Below, piece by piece: positions 1-13,862 of a stretch of DNA of 64,000 nt; positions within the stretch are counted from its first letter, which is position 1, and each line of letters begins with the position of its first letter. The notes below the pieces were generated by a model. It searched no databases, had not been told where the DNA came from, and worked only from the letters and a program-made list of their open reading frames with translations. The stretch is from Phycomyces blakesleeanus NRRL 1555(-). Taxonomy: Eukaryota; Mucoromycota; Mucoromycetes; Mucorales; Phycomycetaceae. The stretch covers positions 62,001-126,000 of the forward strand of contig NW_017265140.1 in assembly GCF_001638985.1 (NCBI RefSeq), given 5' to 3'. The position numbers and the translations under genes were made by a program.

Positions 1-3000
1 TGATTGCGGCGCAGTGAATGTCACACTAATATACTATCCTCTCTCAACGGCTGTAAGAGATCACTAGACCGTATTTAAGCCTCCTTACGGATAACAGTAT
101 CCCTGTCAATGGGTTCTGCTATGGTTCTTTTACTATCGGCTACACATGGGCTGTTTGCACCACAAATTGATAATATCAGTCTACAAAAAGACTTTTGTTT
201 GTAGGAAGTCGTAGGCTCTAATTTACCAATGAGCCTCTGCACAGTCTACAAGAAGACATAAAAAGCAAACCACCTTATACTCTATATTTTATAATGGTAC
301 AGCCAAGATATCGGTGGACAAGCTGGTTTGTGCGTCTATATGTGAAGAAAGACTGGGATGTATACACTGCACATATACACCTTAGAGACAGGTATTTAAC
401 CCCCAAAAAAAAAAGAAAAAATGCCCTTATTAATCTAAATTTTCCCATTTTTTTTTCTTTTTTACTTCTTTACACCAATTTACTATCATAATTTTAATTA
501 ATAAATCTGAAACAAAGACTTCAAATGTGCTATTTAATGGAACATATAAAAAGTATCCTATGTATTTTTCTTTTCTCTTAAAGGGCAATATAAAATATCA
601 TCATATATTACACAGCCGTCCATTTCAAGAGTGTCTGGTTTATGTATTCAACTAAAAAAAATTGTACTTTTAGAAACAACTCGTATTTTTGCTATTGGGC
701 ATTTAAAGAGCTTATTGAAGTGGTGCAAGTTTCCCGAATTTCAGGGTTCTATGCTTTTTGAGAGTGAAAAAATCGGATATTTTTATCAAAATTCGAGTAA
801 TTGTAATATAATAAACCTCGAAGAGGTGGATCACAATGTGTCTCACCAGGTTACTTAAAGCCAAAAAAAAAACATTGCTTATTTGATTCGATTTTTAATT
901 TTCTATAATTGAAAAGCTATGATTCCCATTGGTGTGCATTTGCATATGCTTGTAGAAATCTTAAAAAATATCATTTCCAGTACACTCATATTTAATCGAC
1001 CATAGAAAAGGTTCATTTATACAAAGGCTCCGTGCTTCAAACTAAAATAGTCTCAAGCGAACCAAAGCTAGACTATGAACCTCAAAGTAATAAGTGGAAT
1101 CATACTATACAGTACTGTAGCGCATTATATTGTATTACAAAACAAAAGTTATAAATCAAAGCCTTTAATCCAACAGAGTATTATTTCTAGGTTATTCGTG
1201 CATCCAGTTGAGTTTGGTATACAAGCGCAAAATATCAAAAGCACTAGATCCTATAAATCGATAATTAGTAATCGATAGCGTCTTGCTCCCAACCAAACAG
1301 AACCTATACGTTCAGTAGCAGTAGATTGTCTCTTTGCTTTCATATTGTGCCGTCAGTCAGTCCGAGCAATAACAGAAAAAAATAGTAAATAAGCAGAGCC
1401 TTTAAAAGGTGATTTATATATATGTAATAGCCATTTTACTAGCTTGATCTATCTGTGACCAGGCTAGCACAATTGCAAGCACCACTACTTTTTCATGGTG
1501 TATAATGTAACTTATATAAATAATTATAATTATCGATAGAATGGTGTATATTTGAACACATATAAATGTAAAGTGTTTCAGGCAGTTGGGTTATTCTGTA
1601 TTAATTTCTCGGTTGGATTATGATTGGTTTATAAAGTAGTACAAACCAAGGTCGATTGACAAACACTAGCCTAGACCCTGTTCTTCTTTTTACTTTTATT
1701 TTACTCTAAGAACGATGCTTTAACTTGAGGTACCAACGACTTTCAATAGTCAGGCTGTCAATCCCTTCATACTGAAGCACTGAAAGTACTTTTATTTCAA
1801 GAAAGTATTCCTACACTTTGTGTTTATTAACTCAAGACACTGGTGAAAAAGCTAGAAGAAAAATGGAAGTCTTTCACACGAAAGAAAAGAAAAGATATAA
1901 GCAGCAATTTTTTTCGGGGGTGCTTCTTAAACTAATAAAGTCACAGCATGTGAAACAAACAAACAAGAAAACAAACAAATAAATATACACAAGACTTTAA
2001 TTAAAGCTTTATAATCAACACAACTTTACACTTCTTTATTGTAGTTTAACGTCTAGCCGATTAATACTTTGTATATCAGTAGTACAGCTAAAATGAACAC
2101 AGAGGCATATATAGTGTCTCGACAAGTGGCTGTTCAAAAGCATAAGCCTTGTTAACAGAATAACAACAGAAAGTAGAATAAAAAAGGGGATGGGGGTCCA
2201 TAGCAACTGAATAATTTGACATGCATATAGTCCACCAATCGGAAGACATCATTTAAATGTTTTCATGCTAAAGTAAAGTCTGGACCACTATTGCTACTAT
2301 GCTCCTCTAAGCCCCATGACACATGTGATGCTGCACGGACAGCACGGACCTTATGTGACATAAAAAGAACTAAAACAAAAAAAGAGGCAAAAGAAAAAAA
2401 CAAAAAGTAAAACAAGTGCCTGCACAGCACGTCCTTCAGAATATAAGTGATACTTCTTTAAAACCCAAAACCCATATTTTAAGCATAGATATTAAATAAA
2501 GAAGTAAAATAGTAATAATATATACATGCTGTCAAGGCTAAAAGATAAAAGAAAACCGAAAAAGGAATAAGAAAAAAACCGAATTTTATAATATATTATC
2601 AAACTATCATAATAAAAATAATAAAAAAGAACAGCAACTCATGATTGAGACGTCATGAGTTTTATAAAAAAAACACCTATCCAAACAGAACGCGTCAAAA
2701 CAACTCTCTTCCACATACCATTAATACTTTATACACTTCTTTACTGCTCTCTCACAAACTGCTTTAATCAACATAGACGTTAAAGACGAATCATGACCAA
2801 TACAAATCCATTTTGCTAGTCAAATCTCAGGTTTTTATCATATGTAAAACAGTCAGTAGCAAGATATAAGACAACATGTCAAAACCAGTACACAGCAAAA
2901 ATTAAATACTGAGGTCCAACACTGGTTTGACCATCAATCCATCCAAAGCCTATTCACGCTCAGAAACAAGAGATAAACTGACAGGACTTACTATAATTCA

Positions 3001-3109
3001 AGGAGTATATGATATTCATCAAAGACACACATTGTGAAGATTATATTTGTCTAGTCTTTTGACAAACAAGGTCAACAATAAAAAATAAGATCTCCATCCA
3101 GGCCTACAG
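1..3109. other. AT-rich stretch without a supported gene
   Basis: Only short open frames (under about 75 codons) occur, with no recognisable domain and no convincing splice-joined reading. The sequence is AT-rich and contains A-runs and a short inverted repeat near 2,638-2,660 (CTCATGA ... TCATGAG). I see no tRNA, rRNA or transposon terminal repeat here. It may be intergenic DNA or degraded repeat. Confidence 0.5.
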
Positions 3110-6100
3110 GTATATAAAGGCTCGTTGATTAATCATTCACTGTCTTTGATATTTCTGTAGGGACTTTTCAGGCAAAGTCAAGCAATCAAGAACAGGTTTC
3201 CATCCAGGGCCACAGGTACACCAAGACTCGAGGAGCATATGCTCATTGTCTTTTGTATGCTTCTAGTGCCTTCCGTCCAGGTCAAGCATCAGGGATCCGA
3301 TCAGAGTCCACGGTTATCAGGTATATCAAAACTCTATGAGCAGTTACTCACTTGCTTTTGTATATTTGTAGTATCCATTCCATCCAGGTCAAGCGTCAAG
3401 GTCCAGGTCAGGGTCCAGGTCAAGGTCCACCGTTTCAGGTATATCAAAACTCGATGAGCAGTTACTCGCTTGTTTTTGTATATTTCTAGTATCCATTCCA
3501 TCCAGGTCAAGCTTCAAGGTCCAGGTCAAGGTCCACGGTTTTCAGATCAAGGTCCACGGTTTCAGGTATATCAAAACTCGATGAGCAGTTACTCACTTGT
3601 TTTTGTATATTTGTAGTATCGAATCCATCCAGGAAAAGCATCAATGTTCCGATCTCCCAGCTATGGTCATAGTTATAACAAAACCATATGCGCATTTACT
3701 CACTAGCTTTTATCTATTACTAGTTTCAGCCATCCAGGTCAAGTGTCAAGGACCCGATTTCCCGGCAATGGGTATAGGTATAACAAATCGTTGTGGGAAT
3801 ATACTCACTAGTTATAATATATTTATAGTGTTCAGCCATCGATATCAGACGTCAAGGTTGCGATCTTCCAGCCAAGGTTATAGGTATAACAAAACATTAT
3901 GGAAATATACTCACTGGTCTTAATATTTTTCTAGTGTTCAGTTATCCACGTCAAGCATCAAGATTCTGATCGCCCGTACATGGTGATAGGTATAACAAAA
4001 TGGTATGGGCATATATTCACTAGATTTAATATATTTCTAGTTTTCAGCCATCCAGGTCAAGCATCATGGTTCCGATCGCCCGTCAATGGTTATAGGTATA
4101 AAAAAACATTATGGGCCTATACTCACTAGTTTTTATATTTATTTCTAGTGTTCAGTCATTCATGTCAAGCATCAAGGTTCCGATCACCCGTCCATGGTAA
4201 TAGGTATAATAAAACGTTATTGCCATTTACTTACTAGTTTTTATATTCATTTCTAGCCTCCAGCAATTCAGGTCAAGCATGAAGGACCCGATCTCCCCTC
4301 CATGGTTATAGGTATAACAAAACGTTATGCGCATATACTCACTCGCTTTAATATACTTCTAGTGTTCAGTCGTCCAAGTCAAGGTTCAAGGTTTCGACTG
4401 CCCGTCCATGGTTATAGGTATATAAAAACATTATGGGCATATACTTACTAGCTTTGATATATTTCTAGTGTTCAGTCATTCATGTCAAGCATCAAGGTTC
4501 CGATCACCCGTCCATGGTTATAGGTATAACAAATCGTTATTGTCATTTACTCACTAGTTTTGATATTTATTTCTAGCCTCCAGCCATTCAGATCAAGCGT
4601 CAAGGACCTGATCACCCCTCCATGGTCATAAGTATAAAACAACATTATGGGCATATACTCACTAGCTGCAATATACTTCTTGTGTTCAGTCATCCAGGTC
4701 AAGCATCAAGGTTCTGGTCTCCCCGCCATGGTTATAGGTATAAAAAAACATTATGGGCATATACTCACTAGATTTAATATATCTCCAGTCTCCAGCTATC
4801 CAGGTCAAGCATCAAGATTCCCATCACCCCGCCATGGGTATAGGTATAAAAAGCATTATGGGCATATACTCATTATTTTAATCTAGTTCTAGTCTCCGGC
4901 CATCCAGGTCGAGCTTCAAGGTGCTGATCTCCCGTTATATGGTTATAGATATAACAAAAATCGATGAGCAATCACACTCGGCTTTATTTATTTCTAGTGT
5001 TGAATCCACCAAGATCATGCTTCACGGATCCGGATTCAGTCCGTGGCTATAGGTATACAAAAACTCGATGAGCAATTACTCATTGGATTTTATATATTTC
5101 TAGTGTCCACTCATCCACGGAAATTATCGGGATCCGATTTTCATGAATTGTTATAGCTAACCAAGTTTCCTTTAAACCTTTACTTAAAACAAACTGTACT
5201 CTTTATTTATACTTTCTTTTGATGGCAAAGAACGATGATCAAATATACATCCATTATGGAAGGTATACAAGTCGTTCTTGGCCATTACTAGCCTAGAAGT
5301 ATATATGACTATTGTTTTTACTCTCCAGGCCAAACAGCAAGGATCAAAACTCAAATTTGGGCTACAGGTAAATAAGTCTTCTTGAGCTTTTACTTACTGT
5401 CATTTATATATTTCTAGTGTTTTTTTTTCCTTAAAGTTCAAATATCAAAGATCTGATTTCAAATCAAGGTTACGGGTACACACTTTTCTCTCTGTCTTTA
5501 CATGCTTTCTTTCGTATTGGCCTAGTGTGTTTACGATCCGGCTACACAATGAAAAAATTGTTTTCCTTCCAGTGCGACAGGTATATACATCTAGTTCGGC
5601 CTTTAGTTACTGTTGGCTTTATTTCTCTACTGGCTTCACAGTCCAAGCCAGCCATCATGGATCCTATATCCGTCCAGTGTTACAGGTATACACTTCTCTT
5701 TGGGATTTTACTTACTGTCGGTTTTAATTTTCTACTGTCCTTAAAGTCAAGGCCAACGACCAATCATCTGGTATCCGCCGAGAATTACAGATATAAAAAT
5801 GTTATTGGGCCGTTACTTATAATTGTTTTTGTTTCTCTAGTGTCCTTGCAGTCAAGGGTAACGAGCAAGAACCCGGTCTCCATATTGGGATATAGTGTTA
5901 CACATCTCTTTGATTTTTGACTTGCTGCAAACTGTATTTTTTCTCGTGACTTTACAGTCAAATTCAACACTCAAGGATCCGGTTTCCATCAAGTTTTACA
6001 GGTATACAAATCTGACAAGTGCTTTTATTTAATGTGTCTTTTTTTTTGTCAAGTGCCTTTACTGTCTATGCCAATGATTCCGAATCCGAGCCCTATCCAG

Positions 6101-6780
6101 AGTGACAGGTATACAAATATGTTTGCGTTTTTACTAACTTTTAGTTTTATATGTCTAGTGCCTATACGGTTTAGGCCGAAGAACTAGGACTTGATATTCA
6201 TCCAGACTTGCAGATATATATTTTTCGTTGGGCCGTTGATTATTGGCTTTTTTTATCCGTCTATTGTTTTTACTGTCAAGGGCAACCATCAAGGATTCGA
6301 TCTCCATCCAGTATGACAGGTATACACTTTTCTTTGGGTTTCTACTTATCGCTTGTTTTTTTTTGTCTAGTGTTTTCACCGTCCAGGTCGAAGAACAAGG
6401 ATTTCTTCTTCATCCACGGTTACAGGTATACAATTCTCTTTTAGCCTTTGCATAACGCTTGTTTGATTTTTCTAATTTCATTAATGTCTATGCTAAATAA
6501 TAAGCATCTACTCTCCATCTAAGGCCATAGGTTTAAAAAATATTTTTAAGTATTATTTTACTATTTATTAATTAATTAATTATTATTTTTTAATTTTACA
6601 CAGCCAAGGCCAATCGATCCAGGTTTACTGTCCTCTAGGGTAACAAGTATATGTACATACCTGATCGTTTACTTACTGCTTGTTGTTTCGAGTAATTTTT
6701 ATTTAGTCAAACTGAATTACCAAAGTTTTACTATCTACCTAGTGCCCGAGGTATACAGGTCTCATTTAGTACTCACGTAT
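3110..6780 (+). repeat. Tandem array of about 35 intron-like/exon-like units, 106-bp period
   Basis: A motif recurs every 104-108 bp. Each unit has a donor-like GTATA/GTATAC after TATAG or ACAG, then about 30 bp with a branch-like CTCAC or CTTAC (in TTACTCACT), a T-rich run, a TTTCTAG acceptor, and an exon-like block of 54-76 bp ending at the next donor. Donor-like positions include 3110, 3216, 3321, 3439, 3566, 3672, 3778, 3884, 3990, 4096, 4204, 4312, 4418, 4524, 4632, 4738, 4844, 5053, 5263, 5368, 5475, 5581, 5686, 6002, 6109, 6320, 6426 and 6531. The intron-like part is 51 bp in most clean units and 49-53 in others. Two subfamilies are visible: 3.6-4.95 kb (blocks ending TTATAG) and 5.3-6.5 kb (blocks ending TTACAG). 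Units near 4949, 5157, 5791, 5896, 6214 and 6648 have lost GT but keep the period. Whether it is transcribed or spliced cannot be seen. Confidence 0.9.
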
Positions 6781-8023
6781 AACTTATTATCTGATGATTT
6801 CGCTTTTAGTAAAAGCTAAAGGACATTACTTATGTGTTTTAAGAAAAGTACTAGCATTTAGCACCTATGCTACGCTTTAGTTAAATGCATTGCCCTGACA
6901 TCCCTGACCCTACCCTATCATCTTGGGTGTTGCCTATGTAATTTGTAAAAGGTTATAAAGTAATATATATTTGATGTGTTATAGCATTAGGCAGCTTTGA
7001 TCACATGACTTACGGTCGGAGAGTGTTTATTGATACATTTTTAAAATAGAATATAAAATATAATATACAATTTGGCCTGGTATTTCTATTTCTATATTCT
7101 TGCTAACACAAAGAAAAGACACTGCTTTAACATTTAATCTCCTTATATTTATTTAATTTTGGCTTAGATTAGTTGTTATTCCTACCTCAAAGAACTCGAA
7201 ACTTTGTAGCGGTTTTCTTTCTGGGTCCCTTAAATAACCCAAAAGAAAGATAGGAGGCTTGTAACGTAGTTGAGGTACAATATAGGTTACAAATTCAAAT
7301 GTATGCAATGCATGATATACACATATACAAATATACAAATATTAAAGGTATATATTTTAGGATGAGCAGACAATATAACTGTGCTTAACAATGTTAATAC
7401 CAATGCCAATAATTTTCCTTTTTATCATTTAGTGTATGAATATTACATACCATCATTGGAAAATATTTTAATTGTTTTAAGTGGGTAAAAGATTAGGAGT
7501 TTTAGATAATAAAAAAATAAATAACAGATACATCACATCGCATCACACCGTTAACAAATATGCTTATCTTGGATAAACATAACAAAATGTGATGAACATC
7601 TTACAAGATGTATTCAGACTGTGTGTTAGTGTAGGGTGACTTATATTGAAACAAATAAACCAAAGAAAAAAAACTTGTCTTATTATGGAAAATTCGAGAA
7701 GTCTATATACTTGTAAAAATAAAAATAAAAAATAAAAATAAAAATAAAAATAAAAATAAAAATAAAATAAAAATACCAATATACAAGCTTCCAAGTTACT
7801 TTACAGAAATACAATTTATAACGATATTACCTATATTGCTTCTCAAGGAAGTATAAGAAGAAGAATAGAAAACGGGATTCGTCTTATGATAATAATAATA
7901 ATAATAATAAACAAATACACACATACATATATATATATATATGTATGTATGTATAAATGTATATAAAAGGGGTTATTGAAAAAGAAAGAAAGAAAGAAAG
8001 AACAGTCAAGGTTTATCGTTTGA
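6781..8023. other. Intergenic, simple repeats
   Basis: No supported gene. It holds an (AAAAAT)n tract near 7,712-7,772, an ATA/AAT trinucleotide run near 7,888-7,910, a (TA)n/(TATG)n stretch near 7,925-7,955, and a GAAA run near 7,978-8,001 just downstream of the membrane-protein gene. The latter part is probably the 3' UTR and terminator region of that minus-strand gene. Confidence 0.5.
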
Positions 8024-9269
8024 TTAGTAAGGTCGTTTCTTAATTGATGGAAGAGAAGACCACCAGGAGTTACGGCTAGATCTTCGTTTTTTGTCATAAA
8101 GGTCGTCTGCTGCTGAAATGGCATTCAAGGCACCCGAAGACTCCCCTGTACCTGGGAAGCCTCCGGAACGATTGGACCACTCGATTGACTGCCGATATGG
8201 ATCTTCATAAAATTCTTCGCTATAGAGTTGGTTTCTCTGTCGACGAAGCAAGACGCCCTTTTTGTGTCGTTTGCGTAAAAGCACGGCGCCAATGACAATC
8301 AAAGCAAGGCCTGCAGCGCCACCAACAGAGCCTCCAATTATAGCCGCAGTGTTGTTATGTGAAGATGATTCCATTGACTGGCTGTCACTAGCCAAAGAAG
8401 GAATCACTGTCCTGAAATAAATAAATAAAAAAATAAAAAATTATATTTATATATATATATAAATACAAACATGTATAATCTACACATATTCTTACTTTAC
8501 GGGTACGATTGTAGTGATCGTGATAGTCTGCCCATTGGAAACTGTTTGGGAAAGAGAGGGTAGGTATGTAATGGTTGTCAGGACAGCCGTAGGAAGTTGC
8601 TGTATCTGGGTTGGCGCGGGAGTCGTGGTCGGTGATTCGGGGACAGTGTTCGGGGTCTCTGAAGCGTTAGGAGGGTCCGATGTAGTGGGTGTGAGTGTTG
8701 TACCGGGTGGCTGTGTGATCAGATCTGTGGTTCTTTTTGGTGTATTCATGTGCACATGAGTGAGTAAATAAGCCAGTCAAGCCAGCTATTTATTAATAGT
8801 CTTACGTTGATTGAATTATAGGTGTAGTAGTTACTGGGGAGTCAGAGGTTGGAGGTGTGGTTGTGGTTGTGGCAGTAGTTTCTTGGATTGATGTAGAAGA
8901 AATAAAAGATACGCTACTACTAGTAGTAGTAGGAGTAAGAGTAGGAGTGATATTAATAGTAGAAGATATAGGTAGCTCTGACGAAGTTATTTCTTGTGAA
9001 GGTGGTGTAGAGGAAGTATCAATAGCTGAAGAAGTAGGAGTGGTTTGAGCTGGTTCAGCTGAAGGATCTATTGGTGTATGTTCAGCAGCTGGTGTAGTTT
9101 GTGCTGGTTCAACTGAGGAGTCAGTTGGTGTTGGTTGGGTATCTGGTTGATTGGATGGTGCAGTAGGTGTAGTAGGTGATGGTGTGTCGATTGGAGCAGT
9201 GGTTGCTTGGGCAGCATCTGCTTCGAGAGAGTTAAGATCTGCTTGGAGACCCTTGTCCATAGGATCCAT
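8024..9269 (-). CDS. Ser/Thr/Pro-rich single-pass membrane protein
   Basis: Three exons join in frame: 9269-8806, 8732-8496 and 8411-8024, giving about 362 residues ending in KKRPY. Residues 20-260 are almost entirely Thr, Ser and Pro (probable heavily O-glycosylated stalk). They are followed by one hydrophobic helix (AAIIGGSVGGAAGLALIVIG) and a basic stop-transfer segment (RKRHKK), then a cytosolic tail of about 85 residues with many Ser and Arg. This layout resembles fungal cell-wall-stress or mucin-like sensors, but no WSC or other named domain is present. Intron 1 uses an AAG acceptor. Oddity: the first ATG in frame (MDPMDKG) gives no signal peptide. A hydrophobic stretch lies directly upstream in the same frame but has no ATG, so an upstream exon is likely. 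Function is not known. Confidence 0.7.
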
Positions 9270-9502
9270 CGTCGAGAAAAAAACAAAAGAAAGAAAGAGG
9301 CAATTGAAAAATAAAATAAAAATGTAGACACAATACAAAAAAATAAAAATAAAAAAGGTTCACAGTCCGTGACATCTGACTCGTCAAAAATGTAGTATTT
9401 TTTTATGGTGCCAAAAAAGAAAAGAAAAAGTCTAGTATTTTTTTTAGCTCTTCCGCCTGTGTTTCCTAATTTTTATATAAAAAAATGCCAGATAAAAAAA
9501 AA

Positions 9503-10759
<1,257 letters not shown>

Positions 10760-11154
10760 TGAAATCAAAGTAATGAAGAGTAGGGAGGATGTTTAGTGTA
10801 GCGCTGCAGACGTAAAAAAAAAGGACTCGAGTGACTGAGACGTTTCTGCCCACGTTTTTTTTTATCGTCAAAAAGAAAGAGAGAATGAAAACCAGGGCCA
10901 AGCTAGGTGAAGCAAACTAGTTTAAAGTAGCCCAGTGCGATTGTTGTTGCCATTCCTCAGGTCGACGTCATCTAATTTACCCAATCGCATCAGGGATCCT
11001 ATGGTATAAAACTCCGGGTTCCAAAGCTTACAGCTTTTGTCAATTTTCAAAATTAAATTAAATTAAATTAAATTAAACTAGCTATAAAGAAATATTTTTG
11101 CTTTTTGTTTTCTTTTTATTATTATTGCTGTATTTGGTTATATATATATAGTTA
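10760..11154. promoter_or_regulatory. Upstream region of the PSST gene
   Basis: This 395-bp gap lies between the EDC3 stop and the PSST start, both minus-strand genes, so it must hold the PSST promoter and the EDC3 3' end. It contains TGACGTCG on the minus strand (10,970-10,963), an ATF/CREB-like site, and an AATTA-type tandem tract near 11,050-11,077. No gene is seen in it. Confidence 0.5.
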
Positions 11155-12680
11155 TTATCGAGCCTCTGCTGCTGAAGGATGGTCATATTCCAAGGCCAAT
11201 ATAAAGTCTGATCCCCACGGGATAGTATATCGGTTACCAGTCAATTCTTCCCATGCAACTGGAGGGATACCAATGTCAGCTAAGAACAATTCACCTGTTA
11301 CAGCACGAGAAGTGCAGCCAATCTTTGGAGCACCGAAGCAAAGTGTCCACTTTGGCTTAATATAATGCATTACATGGAAAGGAAGGCCTATAGAAACACA
11401 CGGGTATCAGAACACAGCTACGACTACTGCTACTATATATCTTTTTTTTTTATAAAAAAAAAAGAAGAATAACAATACTCACCATCAATGCCATTTACAC
11501 CACTTGGGAAATCTAAGCTGAGAACGGGTGCCTTGTTTGCATTGGCCCAGTCCATACTGCCTCGAAGAAGTTCTCTTGTTTCATAGTCTCCTCTAAGATC
11601 CTTCAAGGTAGACTGACAGCCCATCAGGCCATCAATGATGAGATCCACAGGCGTAGTAAACTGCTGAGGAAGTTGTGTGATATCATCTATGATGTTCACT
11701 TCTGCAAAAGAGCAATATAGCTTTTGCTCTTCGACTTCTTTGACCAGAGCTACGTTATTGGAGCATGCCAGGAACACGACTACCTGACAAGCTCTGTTCA
11801 CCAGGTGTCGTGCTGCTGCCAGACTATAACTGCCGACCGTATTGTTACCTGCCAAAATGACGATCAAAGGAGCCGCGTTGTGGTTGTTTGGTTGAATTCG
11901 ACGTTGACCACCGATTGCCTTGAGTGCCATCATACTTGCTCCATAACCGGCATTCTCAACCATCATTTTCGTATTTGGTCCCACCTTTGCCTCTAAAATA
12001 AAATAAAATAAAGTAAATAAATAAATTATACATATTTACATGGATATATATGCATACACACATATATATATATATATGCACACACACAAATAACTCAATT
12101 CCATATTTCCTTTTTTTCAAAGCTGTAATAATAATCGTAATAATCGTAATAATCGTAATAAATTGAAAATTTTAATAAAAATCCTTTTGTCATTTACCAC
12201 ATATTTCCTCGACTTTTTTCATTTCTGTAGGTGTGACGACAGGACAGAGGATACCGCCTGCTACGGTTTTGATTCCCAGTCCATTATTTCGAAACCTTTT
12301 ATCATCATCTGGTACTATTTTCTGTTGATCAAGCATAGGAGAGTCCGGAGAATCCGGTGAGGGAGAAGACGACGAGGAAGAAGGTGAAGGAGAGGAAGAA
12401 GGGTGAGAAACGAGGGTAGGAGAGACATTGAGGGAATGTTTTGCTGTTTGGGGTGAAGGAGTCTGGTCTTTGGGAACAGGAAAGCTTTGGAAGCTTCCTC
12501 GGGCGCGTACTTTGGGTGGCACAAGCGAATTGAAAGCAATTGCTGGGGGAGACTGGCTAGATTTTCTTGAAGTGGAGGGATCTGTTGAAGTAGAAGAAAG
12601 TCGAAGTGATGCTAGAAGAGTGGTTGTGGCCTGTGTGTCGACAGATTCTGGTGCATCTTTCTATGATTGAGCAAAGATTT

Positions 12681-12712
<32 letters not shown>

Positions 12713-13862
12713 TCTTCCTTTAAAATGTATAAAAAAAGAAGTATTGCTGCTATTATAAATGAATATATTTATATGTAAATTTACCATTTCAATGTCGTCA
12801 ATTTCGTTATAGTCCATCATTTCGACTGTCGAAGTTGTTTTGTTCTTGACTGATTGCTTTGGTGAAATTTCGTTATTCTTTTGTTTTTGTTGCTGCTGTG
12901 GTTTCGGTGACTTTTGTTCAACATAGTCTTTTGATCCTTCGGTGTCATCATTGTCAGTTAACCGTACTCCATTTCTTCCTCGATATTTAACAAAATCTCG
13001 GTAATCAGAGTATATAACAGTCTCTAGTAGCTTTTTCTCGCCTCTTGACATTTGACTTCCAAACAAGGGTAATGACGGTAAACTCGAAGGACTAAGAGCA
13101 GTTTTTTTGGGTTCTGGATAAGATTTTTTCTCTCTTAATTATCAATATTATTTGAAAGAATATGATAAATATATTAAAAGACTTTGTTAGATAAATTTTT
13201 AAATATATATATCTTTTTATACTTGTTTACACACAGATAATGATCATATTTTCTATTAAAAAAATGGTACTCACTGGACGGGTATTTGAGGAGACACAGA
13301 TGCCGATGAGATCATCTAATAAAACAAGTATTTGTTTGATGTTCCGGAGAAAAAGAAACCCCATTTGCATATACAATATGTATACTTAATATCTTGACTT
13401 ACACTGACAATTGCAGGATCAACAAATTCAGCTGGGCTTTCCTTAACTTTTGGTGCTTTTGTGAAAGGACGGGATAGATTGTTGGGACTCGAATCGCTCA
13501 TTGTTGGTGATTGTTTAACGGGAGACAGATCGATATTGACAAGAGAAGATACAGACGGTGTATCAATTACTGTAATAGATTTTGCATTTGACCGAGCAAG
13601 TACGACATTCTTAAGCTGCTCGATATATTCGTTCGAATGGCGTACAAGGACTACAATTTATTACATTTTTTTTTTGTTAAAAGAAAGGTTTAAAAAGTGT
13701 TGACTTGACAATATGCGTGGTTCCCAAAACAAGAAAGCAAATGGACTTACCGCGTTCAAGACTTATAGAACCTTTTTCGGCATCCACAGCACTTATGATC
13801 CCGACTAAAGTCTGGTTCGATTTGAGTTCGATGCGTACAGCTTGGTTTACGGATGCGGACAT
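11155..13862 (-). CDS. EDC3: EDC3-like enhancer of mRNA decapping
   Basis: Seven exons (13862-13751, 13650-13403, 13315-13275, 13133-12785, 12660-12198, 11992-11483, 11387-11155) sum to 1,956 bases, 651 residues. EDC3 is a P-body scaffold that binds Dcp2 and Dhh1/DDX6 and stimulates decapping. Seen here: an N-terminal LSm domain (residues 2-60, NQAVRIELKSNQTLVGIISAVD), a long low-complexity Ser/Pro/Gln middle, and a C-terminal YjeF-N domain beginning near residue 390 (CPVVTPTEMKKVEEIC, then MMVENAGYGAS, VILAGNNTVGS, and LSLDFPSGVNGIDG). The classic FDF box is not obvious in the middle region; it may be diverged, or a small exon may be missed. The exon-4 acceptor is AAG, chosen because the nearby CAG puts the frame out. 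The gene is divergent from VPS18 across 451 bp. Confidence 0.9.

Noticed and set aside
2638..2660. CTCATGA / TCATGAG inverted repeat
   Set aside because: Only seven bases per arm in AT-rich DNA; chance occurrence is likely and nothing nearby uses it.
3597..3923. Continuous open frame of about 108 codons through array units
   Set aside because: It reads straight through the intron-like parts and owes its length to stop-poor repeat units. It does not continue and matches no protein type.
3110..6780. CRISPR-like look of the regular array
   Set aside because: There are no short identical repeats separated by unique spacers; the whole 106-bp unit is related from copy to copy, the intron signals explain the conserved part, and the rest of the window is eukaryotic.
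8514..9048. Plus-strand Val/Gly-rich open frames opposite the Ser/Thr-rich gene
   Set aside because: They are the complement of Thr/Pro codons (ACN, CCN); the minus-strand reading joins cleanly across introns into a stalk plus membrane helix.
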